This document shows positions 6,020 through 13,890 of a stretch of 22,355 nucleotides of DNA, piece by piece (position 1 is the first letter of the stretch; each line of letters begins with the position of its first letter). This stretch comes from an uncultured Propionivibrio sp. (GTDB taxonomy: Bacteria; Pseudomonadota; Gammaproteobacteria; Burkholderiales; Rhodocyclaceae): assembly GCA_938040985.1 (NCBI GenBank), contig CALHZD010000135.1, positions 1 through 22,355 on the forward strand, given 5' to 3'. The translations under genes were made by a program, and so were the position numbers. The notes below the pieces were generated by a model that did no database searches, was not told the origin of the DNA, and saw nothing but the letters and a program-made list of their open reading frames with translations.

Positions 6020-7969
6020 TTAGCTTTCCGCCTCAACCAGCGCACCGTTCTCCTCCATCCAGGCGCGGCGCCCGGCCGATTCATTGCGCGCCATCAGCAT
6101 ATTCATGACCGGCAGCGCCTCTGCCGCCAGCGGCAAGCGCACGCGCATCAGCCTTCGCGTATCGGGGGACATCGTCGTTTCCCAAAGCTGCTCGGGATTC
6201 ATTTCTCCCAACCCCTTGAACCGCGAAACTGCGAGCGTTTCCGGGCGGACGCCTTCGCGCCCCAAGCGCTCGATAAGAGTATCGCGCTCCGCGTTGTCGA
6301 GCGCATAGAGTTTGCGCAGCGGACGCTTTTTGCCTTGTGCCGGCACATCGATCCGGTAAAGCGGCGGCTGCGCAAAATAGAGATGCCCGCCGGCAACGAG
6401 TCTCGGGAAATGCCGATAGAACAGCGTACAGAGCAGGACGCGGATGTGGCTGCCATCAACGTCGGCATCGGTCATGATGACGACCTTGCCGTAACGCAGC
6501 CCGTCGAGCACCGCAGCGGGCGCATCGGCTGCGTGCGGGTCGATACCAAGCGCCACGGCAATATCGTGCACCTCGCGATTGGCGAACAGGCTGCCCGGAT
6601 CAACTTCCCAGGTATTGAGCACCTTGCCGCGCAACGGCAAAATCGCCTGCAATTCCTTGTCACGCCCGGATTTGGCCGACCCCCCTGCCGAGTCGCCCTC
6701 GACAAGGAAGAGCTCATTGCGGGTGATGTCCTCACTCTGGCAGTCAGACAGCTTCCCCGGCAGAATGGCGACGCCCGACTGCTTGCGTTTCTCGATTTTC
6801 TGGCCGGCGCGAGTACGCGCCTGCGCAGCTTTGATGGCCAGATCGACAATTTTTTTGGCTTCATCGGGATGCTCATTCAGCCACAACTCCAGCGGGTCAC
6901 GCAGCATGCGCGCAACCAGCGCAACGGCGTCGCGCGAATTGAGCCGCTCCTTGGTCTGCCCCTGGAATGAGGGGTCAAGCATGCGCGCCGACAGAACAAA
7001 GGAGAGGCGCGCCGCCACGTCATCCGCGACCAGCTTGATTCCCTTGGGCAACAGGGCGTGGTGTTCGGCAAAACCTTTCACCGCCTCCAGCGCCGCCTGC
7101 CGCAGGCCGGTCTCATGCGTGCCGCCGGCCGGCGTCGGAATCAGATTGACGTAGGACTCGCGCACCGGCGCGCCTTCGGCGCACCAGGCCAGCGCCCAGG
7201 CCGCGCCGGAACCAGCGGGAAAATTCTCGTCGCCCTCTGCGGCATGGTTTTTCGCTGTGAAAATCGGCGCAACAGGGTCATCCGCGATCTGCCCAGCAAG
7301 ATACTGCGCCATCCCTTTTTCATAGCGCCAGCGCTTCGTCTCGCCGCCTTCGATGCTCAGCGAAATCTCCAGCCCCGGCAGAAGCACGGCCTTGCTGCGC
7401 AGCAGGCGCTCAAGCTCGGGCAGCGAAATTTCCGGCGAATCGAAAAACCGGGCATCCGGCCAGATACGCACCTGGGTTCCGTGCGCCCGCCGGGCGGCAT
7501 CGCCCACACGCACGAGCGGCTCAGCGACAGCGCCGTCGGCGAAGACAATACGAAAAACCCCGCCGCCCCGGGTTACTTCGACCTCCAGACGCTTCGACAG
7601 CGCATTGGTCACGGAAACCCCGACGCCATGCAGTCCGCCGGAAAAGCGGTAGGCCGAATCACCGTCATCTTTATTGAACTTGCCGCCGGCGTGCAGCTGC
7701 ATAAAAACGACCTCGACCGTCGACACGCCTTCCGTCGGATGAATTTCGACGGGAATGCCGCGTCCGTCATCGCGGACAGTCACCGAGCCGTCGCGGTGAA
7801 GAATAACGGCGATCTGCCGGCAGTAACCGCCAAGCGCTTCATCGGCGGCATTGTCGATGGCCTCTTGGACGATATGCAGCGGACAGTCGGTGCGCGTATA
7901 CATACCCGGCCGGTGGCGAACCGGCTCCAGGCCTTTAAGAACGGCAATGGATTCTGCGGTGTAATTCAT
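6020..7969 (-). CDS. parE: DNA topoisomerase IV subunit B
   Basis: ParE is the ATPase subunit of topoisomerase IV and works with ParC. The predicted protein has 649 residues (E. coli 630). The GHKL ATPase domain shows the Glu/Asn-containing QEAIDNAADEAL (35-46), DDGRGIPV (67-74), HAGGKFN and the glycine-rich FSGGLHGVGVSVTNAL. The transducer domain follows. The TOPRIM domain has LVEGDSAGGSAKSGRD with its acidic catalytic Glu and the metal-binding MTDADVDGSHIR. The C-terminus ends with the GLGEMNPEQLWETTM block and a short tail. The start at 7969 fits the typical N-terminus MNYTAESIAVLKGLEPVR. No Shine-Dalgarno sequence is obvious. A TATAAT box is 30 bases upstream. parC lies about 0.8 kb downstream on the same strand. 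Confidence 0.96.
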   Translation of the reverse strand: MNYTAESIAVLKGLEPVRHRPGMYTRTDCPLHIVQEAIDNAADEALGGYCRQIAVILHRDGSVTVRDDGRGIPVEIHPTEGVSTVEVVFMQLHAGGKFNKDDGDSAYRFSGGLHGVGVSVTNALSKRLEVEVTRGGGVFRIVFADGAVAEPLVRVGDAARRAHGTQVRIWPDARFFDSPEISLPELERLLRSKAVLLPGLEISLSIEGGETKRWRYEKGMAQYLAGQIADDPVAPIFTAKNHAAEGDENFPAGSGAAWALAWCAEGAPVRESYVNLIPTPAGGTHETGLRQAALEAVKGFAEHHALLPKGIKLVADDVAARLSFVLSARMLDPSFQGQTKERLNSRDAVALVARMLRDPLELWLNEHPDEAKKIVDLAIKAAQARTRAGQKIEKRKQSGVAILPGKLSDCQSEDITRNELFLVEGDSAGGSAKSGRDKELQAILPLRGKVLNTWEVDPGSLFANREVHDIAVALGIDPHAADAPAAVLDGLRYGKVVIMTDADVDGSHIRVLLCTLFYRHFPRLVAGGHLYFAQPPLYRIDVPAQGKKRPLRKLYALDNAERDTLIERLGREGVRPETLAVSRFKGLGEMNPEQLWETTMSPDTRRLMRVRLPLAAEALPVMNMLMARNESAGRRAWMEENGALVEAES

Positions 7970-7999
7970 TGATACGACTCATGCAAAAAAAGCGGGCGG

Positions 8000-8005
8000 A
8001 TTATA
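8000..8005 (-). promoter_or_regulatory. Possible -10 element of the parE promoter
   Basis: A perfect TATAAT on the minus strand, 30 bases before the parE ATG. No good -35 hexamer stands at 16-18 bases (the 17-base position reads ATTCTG), so this is a partial promoter call. Confidence 0.35.
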
Positions 8006-8120
8006 TAGCGGCTTCCCTTTGCCAGAATCCGGCACTGGCTACGCCTTTGCCGTACAACCCGCACTGTCTGCGGCCTGCCCGGCCTGGGAATCACCATAAA
8101 CAGCCATAAAAACCGCGACG

Positions 8121-8152
8121 AAAACAAAAAAGGCACCGCCGCAGCGGTGCCT
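8121..8152 (-). terminator. Rho-independent terminator of the enolase gene
   Basis: AGGCACCG (8131-8138) and CGGTGCCT (8145-8152) form a perfect eight-bp stem with a six-base loop. On the minus strand it is followed directly by TTTTTG and a further T-rich run (complement of 8121-8130). It lies 22 bases past the enolase stop codon. Confidence 0.85.
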
Positions 8153-8173
8153 CTCCGGGGCGCGCCGGCGTAA

Positions 8174-9664
8174 TCAGAAGCCCGCGCCTTTGATCGCCTT
8201 CAGCCCTTTGAAGACGGCTTTGGCGCCCAGCTGTTCCTCAATGCGGAGCAACTGGTTGTACTTGCAGATGCGGTCGGTGCGCGACAGCGAGCCGGTCTTA
8301 ATCTGCCCGGCGCCGGTACCGACGGCCAGATCGGCGATGAACGAATCTTCCGTTTCCCCCGAACGGTGCGAGGAAATCACGCCGTAGCCCGCCTTCTGCG
8401 CCATCTTGATGGCATCGAGCGTTTCGGTGACGGTGCCGATCTGGTTGACCTTGATCAGAATGGCGTTGGCCGCGCCCATCTCGATGCCTTTTTTGAGACG
8501 ATCGGGATTGGTGACGAAGAAATCGTCGCCGACGATCTGCACCTTCTTGCCTAGGGTTTTGGTGAATTTGACGTAGCCTTCCCAATCGTTCTGATCCAGG
8601 CCGTCCTCAATCGAGACAATCGGATACTTTTTACACCATGCCTGATACTTGGCGATCATATCGTCAGCCGTAAACAGTTTTTCCGGATTCGACTTCCAGA
8701 ACTTGTATCCCTTGCGTCCGCCTTCATCGAACAGTTCAGACGAAGCGCAGTCGAGTGCGATGGCAATCTGCCTGCCGGGTTTATAGCCTGCTGCCGCGAT
8801 CGCCTGCATGATGACTTCGAGCGCCTCATCATTGGAAATGTTCGGTGCGAAACCGCCTTCATCGCCCACCGCCGTCACATGGCCGGCCTTCTTGAGGATG
8901 CCTTTCAGCGCATGGAAGATCTCGGTAATCCATTGCAGCCCCTGCGAGAAGGTCTTGGCGCCGACCGGCATGATCATGAATTCCTGGAAGTCGATCAAGT
9001 TGTCGGCGTGCTTACCGCCGTTGATGATATTGGCCATCGGCGTCGGCAGCACGAATTCCCTGTTTTTATGCAACTTGCCGATGTACTTCCAAAGCGGCAT
9101 CTTGCTGACATGCGCAGCGGCAACGGTAATCGCCATCGAAGCGCCCAGGATGGCATTGGCGCCCAGCCTGGATTTATTGGTCGTTCCATCAAGCGCGATC
9201 ATGGCTTCGTCGAGCGCGCGCTGATCGAGCGGATTCTTGCCCTTAAGCAGTTTGGCAATCGGCCCATTGACGGCGGCCACCGCCTTGAGCACACCCTTGC
9301 CCGAATAGACCTTTTTGTTGCCGTCGCGCAGTTCGCACGCTTCGAACTCGCCCGTCGATGCGCCTGAAGGCACGGCGGCGCGCGCGACAAAACCGCAGCT
9401 GAGCACGACATCGACTTCGACGGTCGGGTTGCCGCGCGAATCGAGAATCTGACGGCCGATGACCTTGGAAATCTTCACCGCATCCGTTGCCGGTCTGGCG
9501 GCCGCTTTTTTTACCGCCGCCACGTTCTTGACGGCGGCCGGTTTTGCGGCGGCTTTGCTTACGGCCGGTTTCCTGGCGGGCGCAGCGGCCTTTTTGGAAA
9601 CTTTAGAAACGAGCCTGGAGGTTTGGGGTTTCTTTGCAGGTGAAGCTTTAGCGGGCGTAGCCAT
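8174..9664 (-). CDS. eno: Enolase with a histone-H1-like N-terminal extension
   Basis: Enolase converts 2-phosphoglycerate to phosphoenolpyruvate in glycolysis, and is also a degradosome partner in some bacteria. The predicted protein has 496 residues; typical enolases have about 430. The enolase domain starts near residue 62 (IGRQILDSRGNPTVEVDV). Catalytic and metal sites are present: PSGASTG, NGGKHAD, QEFMIMPVGA, VGDEGG, ALDCASSE, SIEDGL, GDDFFVTN, LIKVNQIG and SHRSGETED. The first 61 residues are extra and made mostly of Ala, Lys, Pro, Val and Ser, with no Asp or Glu in the first 60. The ATG at 9664 has only a weak GGGA upstream. An in-frame GTG (codon 63, 9476-9478) would give a standard enolase but has no better ribosome binding site. 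Around the 2PG-lid and barrel it resembles non-proteobacterial enolases more than the usual betaproteobacterial type (impression only). Confidence 0.95.
   Translation of the reverse strand: MATPAKASPAKKPQTSRLVSKVSKKAAAPARKPAVSKAAAKPAAVKNVAAVKKAAARPATDAVKISKVIGRQILDSRGNPTVEVDVVLSCGFVARAAVPSGASTGEFEACELRDGNKKVYSGKGVLKAVAAVNGPIAKLLKGKNPLDQRALDEAMIALDGTTNKSRLGANAILGASMAITVAAAHVSKMPLWKYIGKLHKNREFVLPTPMANIINGGKHADNLIDFQEFMIMPVGAKTFSQGLQWITEIFHALKGILKKAGHVTAVGDEGGFAPNISNDEALEVIMQAIAAAGYKPGRQIAIALDCASSELFDEGGRKGYKFWKSNPEKLFTADDMIAKYQAWCKKYPIVSIEDGLDQNDWEGYVKFTKTLGKKVQIVGDDFFVTNPDRLKKGIEMGAANAILIKVNQIGTVTETLDAIKMAQKAGYGVISSHRSGETEDSFIADLAVGTGAGQIKTGSLSRTDRICKYNQLLRIEEQLGAKAVFKGLKAIKGAGF
9482..9664 (-). 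other. Segment encoding the Lys/Ala/Pro-rich enolase tail
   Basis: This stretch encodes residues 1-61 of the predicted enolase. It holds about 13 lysines and 3 arginines, no acidic residue until Asp61, and AAAKPAAV / VKKAAARPAT-type segments like AlgP and the histone H1-like HC1/HC2 proteins. It keeps an open frame and GC-rich third positions, which supports translation, although a low-complexity GC-rich leader could also stay open by chance. Confidence 0.6.
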
Positions 9665-9872
9665 TTTTCATCCCATGACGGTAGTTGAACAAAAAGGTTT
9701 CTACAAAAGGATTTTCAAGCATTTAGGCGCTTACATTGCGGCGCAGTATACATCAACGCAATGACGGCGGGCCGGCGCCGCCCGCGCCATCCGCGCCCTC
9801 CGGAAACGGCCGCCCGCCAGAACCTCACCCGGAATCATCAAAATCACTGCCCCGACCGCCCCACCATCGTAT
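9665..9872. other. Intergenic region between enolase and the helicase gene
   Basis: Contains the presumed enolase promoter and the 3' flank of the upstream minus-strand helicase gene. A GC-rich palindromic stretch near 9767-9785 has no T-run. No clear promoter hexamers were found. Confidence 0.4.
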
Positions 9873-12800
9873 TCATTCGATTTCAAGCAATTCGGCGTCG
9901 GCGAACACCAGCGCACCGCGGATTGTCCTGTCCGGAAAAATATCCGCCAGCGCACGGCAATAGCCGCGTACCTGTTCTCGGTACGCATCAAGGCGCGCTG
10001 TTTCACCCGACGAACTCTTGTAATCGAGCACCCACAGCGCATCGTCAAGCTCAACCAGCCGGTCGATGCGCAACAAACGGCCGTCGCGATCAGCCAGTTC
10101 GATTTCGTTCCATGCCCGGCGATAACGGGCGGGGTCGAAAAACACCCGCAGCGCCGGCGCGCTGAGCAGCCGCTTGACGACCGGCCAGGCACGTCGGTGC
10201 GCCTCCTCGTCAAAACCGGGAATACGCCAGTGCGCAAACGCTTCGAGCCGGTCGATGTGGCCGTCATCGGCCAGGCGTTCCAGCAGCGCGTGCAGCAGCG
10301 TGCCAAAACGCGCGGCATCATCCGACGCCGGCCGCAGGCTGCCTACCGCAGTGAAAGCCGGCGCAGCCGTTGGCGGCACGGCCTGCGCGGGCGTGGGCAT
10401 TGCCACGGTACATGTTTCCGCATCGACGGGAGCAGCTCCGGTCAAATCATCGCCATGAACCAGAGTGCCGCCCGGTTCAACAGGCAATGTCTGCACACTT
10501 TCCAGCGCGTGTTTGAGCAAACGGTACGCGCTTTTTTCCTCGGACTGCGGACTGTCGCTCTTTCGGCCCTGCTCGCTGCCGCTGGCAATAAACACCTGCC
10601 GCGCGCGCGTCATGGCCACGTAAAGCAGATTCAGTTCTTCGCGCTGCGCCGCCTGCGCCTGCGCATCAAAGAGGAAACGCCGCGCCGCGCCGCGCGCGTC
10701 CTTGCGGCCAAAAAAGGAAAAATGCCGCGGCGAGGCTTCTTCCGGCAGCCAATCGACGATGACATCCCACGGCTCGGCCGGGCGTGCTGTGGCGTTGGCA
10801 TCGAGCAGCCAGACGATCGGCGCCTCCAGCCCTTTGGCCGCATGGATCGTCAGAATACGCACGCGATTGCTCACCGTCTGCGCGGAGACGACTTCCCCTT
10901 CGTCCGGCGCATCTCCGGCGTCGGCTTCACGCAGATTGCGCAGTTCATCGACAAAGCGGGAAAGGCTTGGATAGCGCCCACCATCAAGGTCAAGCGCCAG
11001 CAGCAATAACGCATTCAGATTGGCCTCGACGGCGGCGGCGCGGTATTCCGGACTCGCCCGACGATAGCGCGCAAACACTTCGCCTTCGTGATAAATGCGG
11101 TCGAGCAAATCGTGCGTCGGCAAATCACCGGCAATGCGCAGCCAGGATGCCAGCAGACGCGCTGCCCGCAGCAGGCGCGGCGGCGCCTGCCCGCCAGCGG
11201 CAAGGTCAGCGAGGCGCCGCCACCATGAATCGGGGGCCGATTGCGGCGCGGCGTTCGAGGAAAGCGGCGACAAAATCTGCGGAAACGCCAGCAGCAACAG
11301 TTCCTCGTTGCTGCACGCGAAAATCGGCGAACGCAGCACATGCGCCAGTTTGAGGTTATCGAGCGGCATGGCGAGAAATTCAAGCAAGGCCGCAATATCA
11401 CTGGCCTCCAGCGTTGCCAGCAGGCCGCCGCGCGAAGCCGCTTCGTAGGGAATTCCGGCGGCGCTCAGCGCGCGTTCATAGACGGCCAGCTTGCTGCGCG
11501 TGCGCACCAGCAGCAGGATGTCGCCATAACGCGCCGGGCGCGGCCCGCCGCCCATGCTATCGGGATCATGGAGATGCCAAGCGCTGCCGCCCGCATGACC
11601 GACGATCTCTCCAATCTTTTTTGCTAGCGCATCTGCCTCCCGGATCTGGCGCAGGTCTTCCGCCGCCTGCGCCGCTTCGGTCAGCGGGTCGCGCAAATGC
11701 CCGTCCACACGGGCTTTACCGGCATCTGCCGCGGCAGTATTGGCAGCCGCATCTGCCGCGCTTCCGGCATCGGCCTCACCTTCCGAACTGCCAGCGTCAG
11801 CACCAAACAGCGGCAACAGTTCGACACGCCCCGGAATACCCTCGGCAAACGTCGTCTGCGCGCGGAAAGGCGCAAATTCCGGCAGGCCGAGAAATACGGC
11901 ATTGACGGCATCGACCACCGGCTGGGCGTTGCGCCGCGTCGCATCCAGCTCGCAACGCACGGCGCTATAGGCGTGGATGAGAAAGTCCGCCGCAATCGCG
12001 AACAGCCTCGGCTCGGCGCGGCGGAAACGGTAGATCGACTGTTTGGGGTCGCCGACGAGAAAAATGCGCGGACGCCAGTCATCCGAATAGGCATCCAGCC
12101 AGGCGCGCAGAATCTGCCATTGCAGCGGATTGGTATCCTGGAATTCATCGAGCAGGACATGGCGGTAACGCGCATCCAGCCGCGCCTGCAGAAAAGCCGA
12201 CGTCTCCGGCGCGCGCAACAGTTGCAGCACGCGCCATTCGGCATCGACAAAATCGATCTGCCGCCGCCCCTGCTTGACTGCCTCGGCATGGGCGAGAAAC
12301 GCCGTAAACACGGCACAGGCATCGCGATTGAACGCGAGAATGTGCTCCGCTAGCCGACGCTCGCCGCAATCAACCAGACGCTGGCACAGCGCAGCGTGCA
12401 GCGCGAGAAAACGCTGCGCGCCTGCCGGCGTATAACGCTTGTCGAGCGCAGCGCCCGCTTTCTTGACGGGGACCGAACCGTCCTTATTGAGCATGGCGGC
12501 GCGCAGCAGGGTAAAGCGCGCGTCTGCATCCGCCTCGGCCAGCGCCGCGCGCAGCGCCGCCGCACTAGCGCGGTCGCCTTTCAGCTCGCTTTTCTCCAGC
12601 AGGCCGAGATACGCCTGCCAGTCCCCCGACCAGCCATCGGCAAAAAACGCCGCCAGCGCCTCTCCCGGCGCACCCGCGCCCAGCAGGGCTTGCAGAGAAG
12701 ACACTACGCGCGCGGCAGGCGTCGTCGAATCACCGTCTGCCTCGGCCAAGGCCAGCCATTCGCTGCGCCGCTCATACGCCCGGTGGATAAGGCGGCGCAC

Positions 12801-13394
12801 GGCCTCCAGTCCGGCCGTCTCCAGCAGACGCACCAGCGCCGGCGCAGGATCCACATCATCGCTCACGCGCTGCGCCGACTCACCAGGCAGCGTGGCGATA
12901 AAGGCGCGCCAGAGTTCGTCAAATTGACGTACACCCGGCTCGATCAGCGATACCCCCGCCAAATTGGCGGAAAGCGGCGCCGCATCGACCAGTTGCAGAA
13001 ACCAGGCGTGAAAGGTATTGACCGCCAGCCCCGGCTGTGCCGCCAGAACCCGTTCATACAGCCCGCGCGCCGCCTGCCGCAGCGTGGGATCAGCGGCGTC
13101 CGCCACCAAACCGCGCTCGGCGAGAAAATCATCGATGGCAGCGTCTTCTTCCATCGCCAGCTGGCGCAGCCAGTCGATAACGCGCGCTTCGATCTCGCGC
13201 GCCGCTTTGCGCGTGAAGGTGATGGCCAGGATTTCGCCCGGCGCAACGCCTGCCAGCAGCAAACGCACGATGCGCGAGGCCAGCAGCCAAGTCTTGCCGC
13301 TGCCGGCGCAGGCTTCGACGACAACACTGCGCGCCGAGTCGAGGGCGTCGCGGGTCAGGCGGGCGGTCTGGCTGGCGTGGGACAAGGTATTCAT
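9873..13394 (-). CDS. AddA/RecB-type UvrD helicase with C-terminal nuclease
   Basis: A predicted 1173-residue superfamily 1A helicase-nuclease that processes double-strand DNA ends for RecA-dependent repair. Helicase motifs in order: Walker A ACAGSGKT (28-35), motif Ia ITFTRKAAREIEARV, motif II LLDEFQDTNPLQW, motif III LVGDPKQSIYRFRRAEP, motif IV LLLVRTRSK, motif V ILTIHAAKGLEAPIV and motif VI LLYVAMTRAR. A low-complexity Ala/Asp/Gly insertion lies between motifs III and IV. The C-terminus holds a PD-(D/E)XK nuclease: FGTLLHALLERL, then RIDRLVE (Asp1111) and LDYKSS (Asp1124, Lys1126). Domain order matches AddA. The partner AddB is usually encoded next door but is not in this window; upstream DNA is repeat-rich. 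The ATG at 13394 has no clear ribosome binding site. RecB-like naming is the alternative. Confidence 0.88.
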   Translation of the reverse strand: MNTLSHASQTARLTRDALDSARSVVVEACAGSGKTWLLASRIVRLLLAGVAPGEILAITFTRKAAREIEARVIDWLRQLAMEEDAAIDDFLAERGLVADAADPTLRQAARGLYERVLAAQPGLAVNTFHAWFLQLVDAAPLSANLAGVSLIEPGVRQFDELWRAFIATLPGESAQRVSDDVDPAPALVRLLETAGLEAVRRLIHRAYERRSEWLALAEADGDSTTPAARVVSSLQALLGAGAPGEALAAFFADGWSGDWQAYLGLLEKSELKGDRASAAALRAALAEADADARFTLLRAAMLNKDGSVPVKKAGAALDKRYTPAGAQRFLALHAALCQRLVDCGERRLAEHILAFNRDACAVFTAFLAHAEAVKQGRRQIDFVDAEWRVLQLLRAPETSAFLQARLDARYRHVLLDEFQDTNPLQWQILRAWLDAYSDDWRPRIFLVGDPKQSIYRFRRAEPRLFAIAADFLIHAYSAVRCELDATRRNAQPVVDAVNAVFLGLPEFAPFRAQTTFAEGIPGRVELLPLFGADAGSSEGEADAGSAADAAANTAAADAGKARVDGHLRDPLTEAAQAAEDLRQIREADALAKKIGEIVGHAGGSAWHLHDPDSMGGGPRPARYGDILLLVRTRSKLAVYERALSAAGIPYEAASRGGLLATLEASDIAALLEFLAMPLDNLKLAHVLRSPIFACSNEELLLLAFPQILSPLSSNAAPQSAPDSWWRRLADLAAGGQAPPRLLRAARLLASWLRIAGDLPTHDLLDRIYHEGEVFARYRRASPEYRAAAVEANLNALLLLALDLDGGRYPSLSRFVDELRNLREADAGDAPDEGEVVSAQTVSNRVRILTIHAAKGLEAPIVWLLDANATARPAEPWDVIVDWLPEEASPRHFSFFGRKDARGAARRFLFDAQAQAAQREELNLLYVAMTRARQVFIASGSEQGRKSDSPQSEEKSAYRLLKHALESVQTLPVEPGGTLVHGDDLTGAAPVDAETCTVAMPTPAQAVPPTAAPAFTAVGSLRPASDDAARFGTLLHALLERLADDGHIDRLEAFAHWRIPGFDEEAHRRAWPVVKRLLSAPALRVFFDPARYRRAWNEIELADRDGRLLRIDRLVELDDALWVLDYKSSSGETARLDAYREQVRGYCRALADIFPDRTIRGALVFADAELLEIE

Positions 13395-13410
13395 TGCGCG
13401 AGTATTCGGT

Positions 13411-13672
13411 GTATGAAATAAGGGGCGCCCTGAGATGCCCTGTTGATAAAGGTTTCAGAGCAGCCTTTAGAATGGCCTCAATCATATCGCCAGTCATGCC
13501 GCTTTTCTGGAAAATCGCCACCGTTGCGGCCGGGCATTCATGTCCGACAAACGTGAACGACCGTGGGTACAATATTCCGGTTTATGTTTTTTGATGCCCT
13601 GAACCCCTTGTATTTAGAGGGCTTCCGGGCGATTTATGTTTTCTGCCTTGTTTTTAAGGCGCTCAAGGCATC
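13411..13672. repeat. Dispersed copies of the 39-bp repeat family
   Basis: Best copies: 13429-13467 (39 bp; shares TGAGATGCCCTGTT and ATAAAGG with the unit at 2009-2047), 13599-13637 (39 bp; shares AGGGCTTCCGGGC with the unit at 2048-2086), and a shorter one at about 13641-13672 (CCTTGTTTTTAAGGCGCT, then GGCATCT). A truncated end of a unit precedes them at 13411-13428. Copies here are more diverged and separated by non-repeat DNA, unlike the tight array after rdgC. Confidence 0.65.
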
Positions 13673-13733
13673 TGTTTTTGGAATGCTGCGACGCCTCTAC
13701 CATCGGCTTTTTTACCCGTCTTGCTCGCTCCCC

Positions 13734-13816
13734 TGCCCCTCTCGCGCAAGCGGGCGAGTGGTTTCCCTTTGTTTCCACAGCCATTTTTACAACTTTTGAG
13801 ATGTGTAGACACCTAT
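13734..13816 (-). repeat. Left copy of an inverted repeat flanking tehA
   Basis: This 83-bp segment, read on the minus strand, aligns without gaps to 14991-15073 on the plus strand with roughly 73% identity by eye. Shared blocks include ATAGGT, TGTAAAAA, GGAAAC, ACTCG and CCGCTTGC. The two copies face each other across tehA, about 1.17 kb apart. Confidence 0.75.
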
Positions 13817-13890
13817 GCATTTATGAGGTAATGAGACGGGCACACCGCACACCCGTAGGAAAAACAAGGTAAGCGAGCGCCAGCTGCCAA

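Larger units (their letters stand above)
13395..13890. other. Repeat-rich intergenic region
   Basis: Almost 500 bp without a supportable gene, between the helicase and tehA genes. It contains several 39-bp-family units (13411-13672) and the left member of an inverted repeat pair (13734-13816). Short open frames here read through repeat sequence in several frames and none has a ribosome binding site. Confidence 0.6.

Noticed and set aside
5894..6970. Antisense open frame (358 codons) opposite parE
   Set aside because: It overlaps an unambiguous parE, and the product has no recognisable domain.
7058..7972. Antisense open frame (304 codons) opposite the parE N-terminal half
   Set aside because: It is the complement of the conserved GHKL ATPase region and is explained by codon bias.
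12396..13421. Antisense open frame (341 codons) opposite the helicase gene
   Set aside because: The helicase frame has all SF1 motifs; this one is Arg/Gln-rich shadow sequence.
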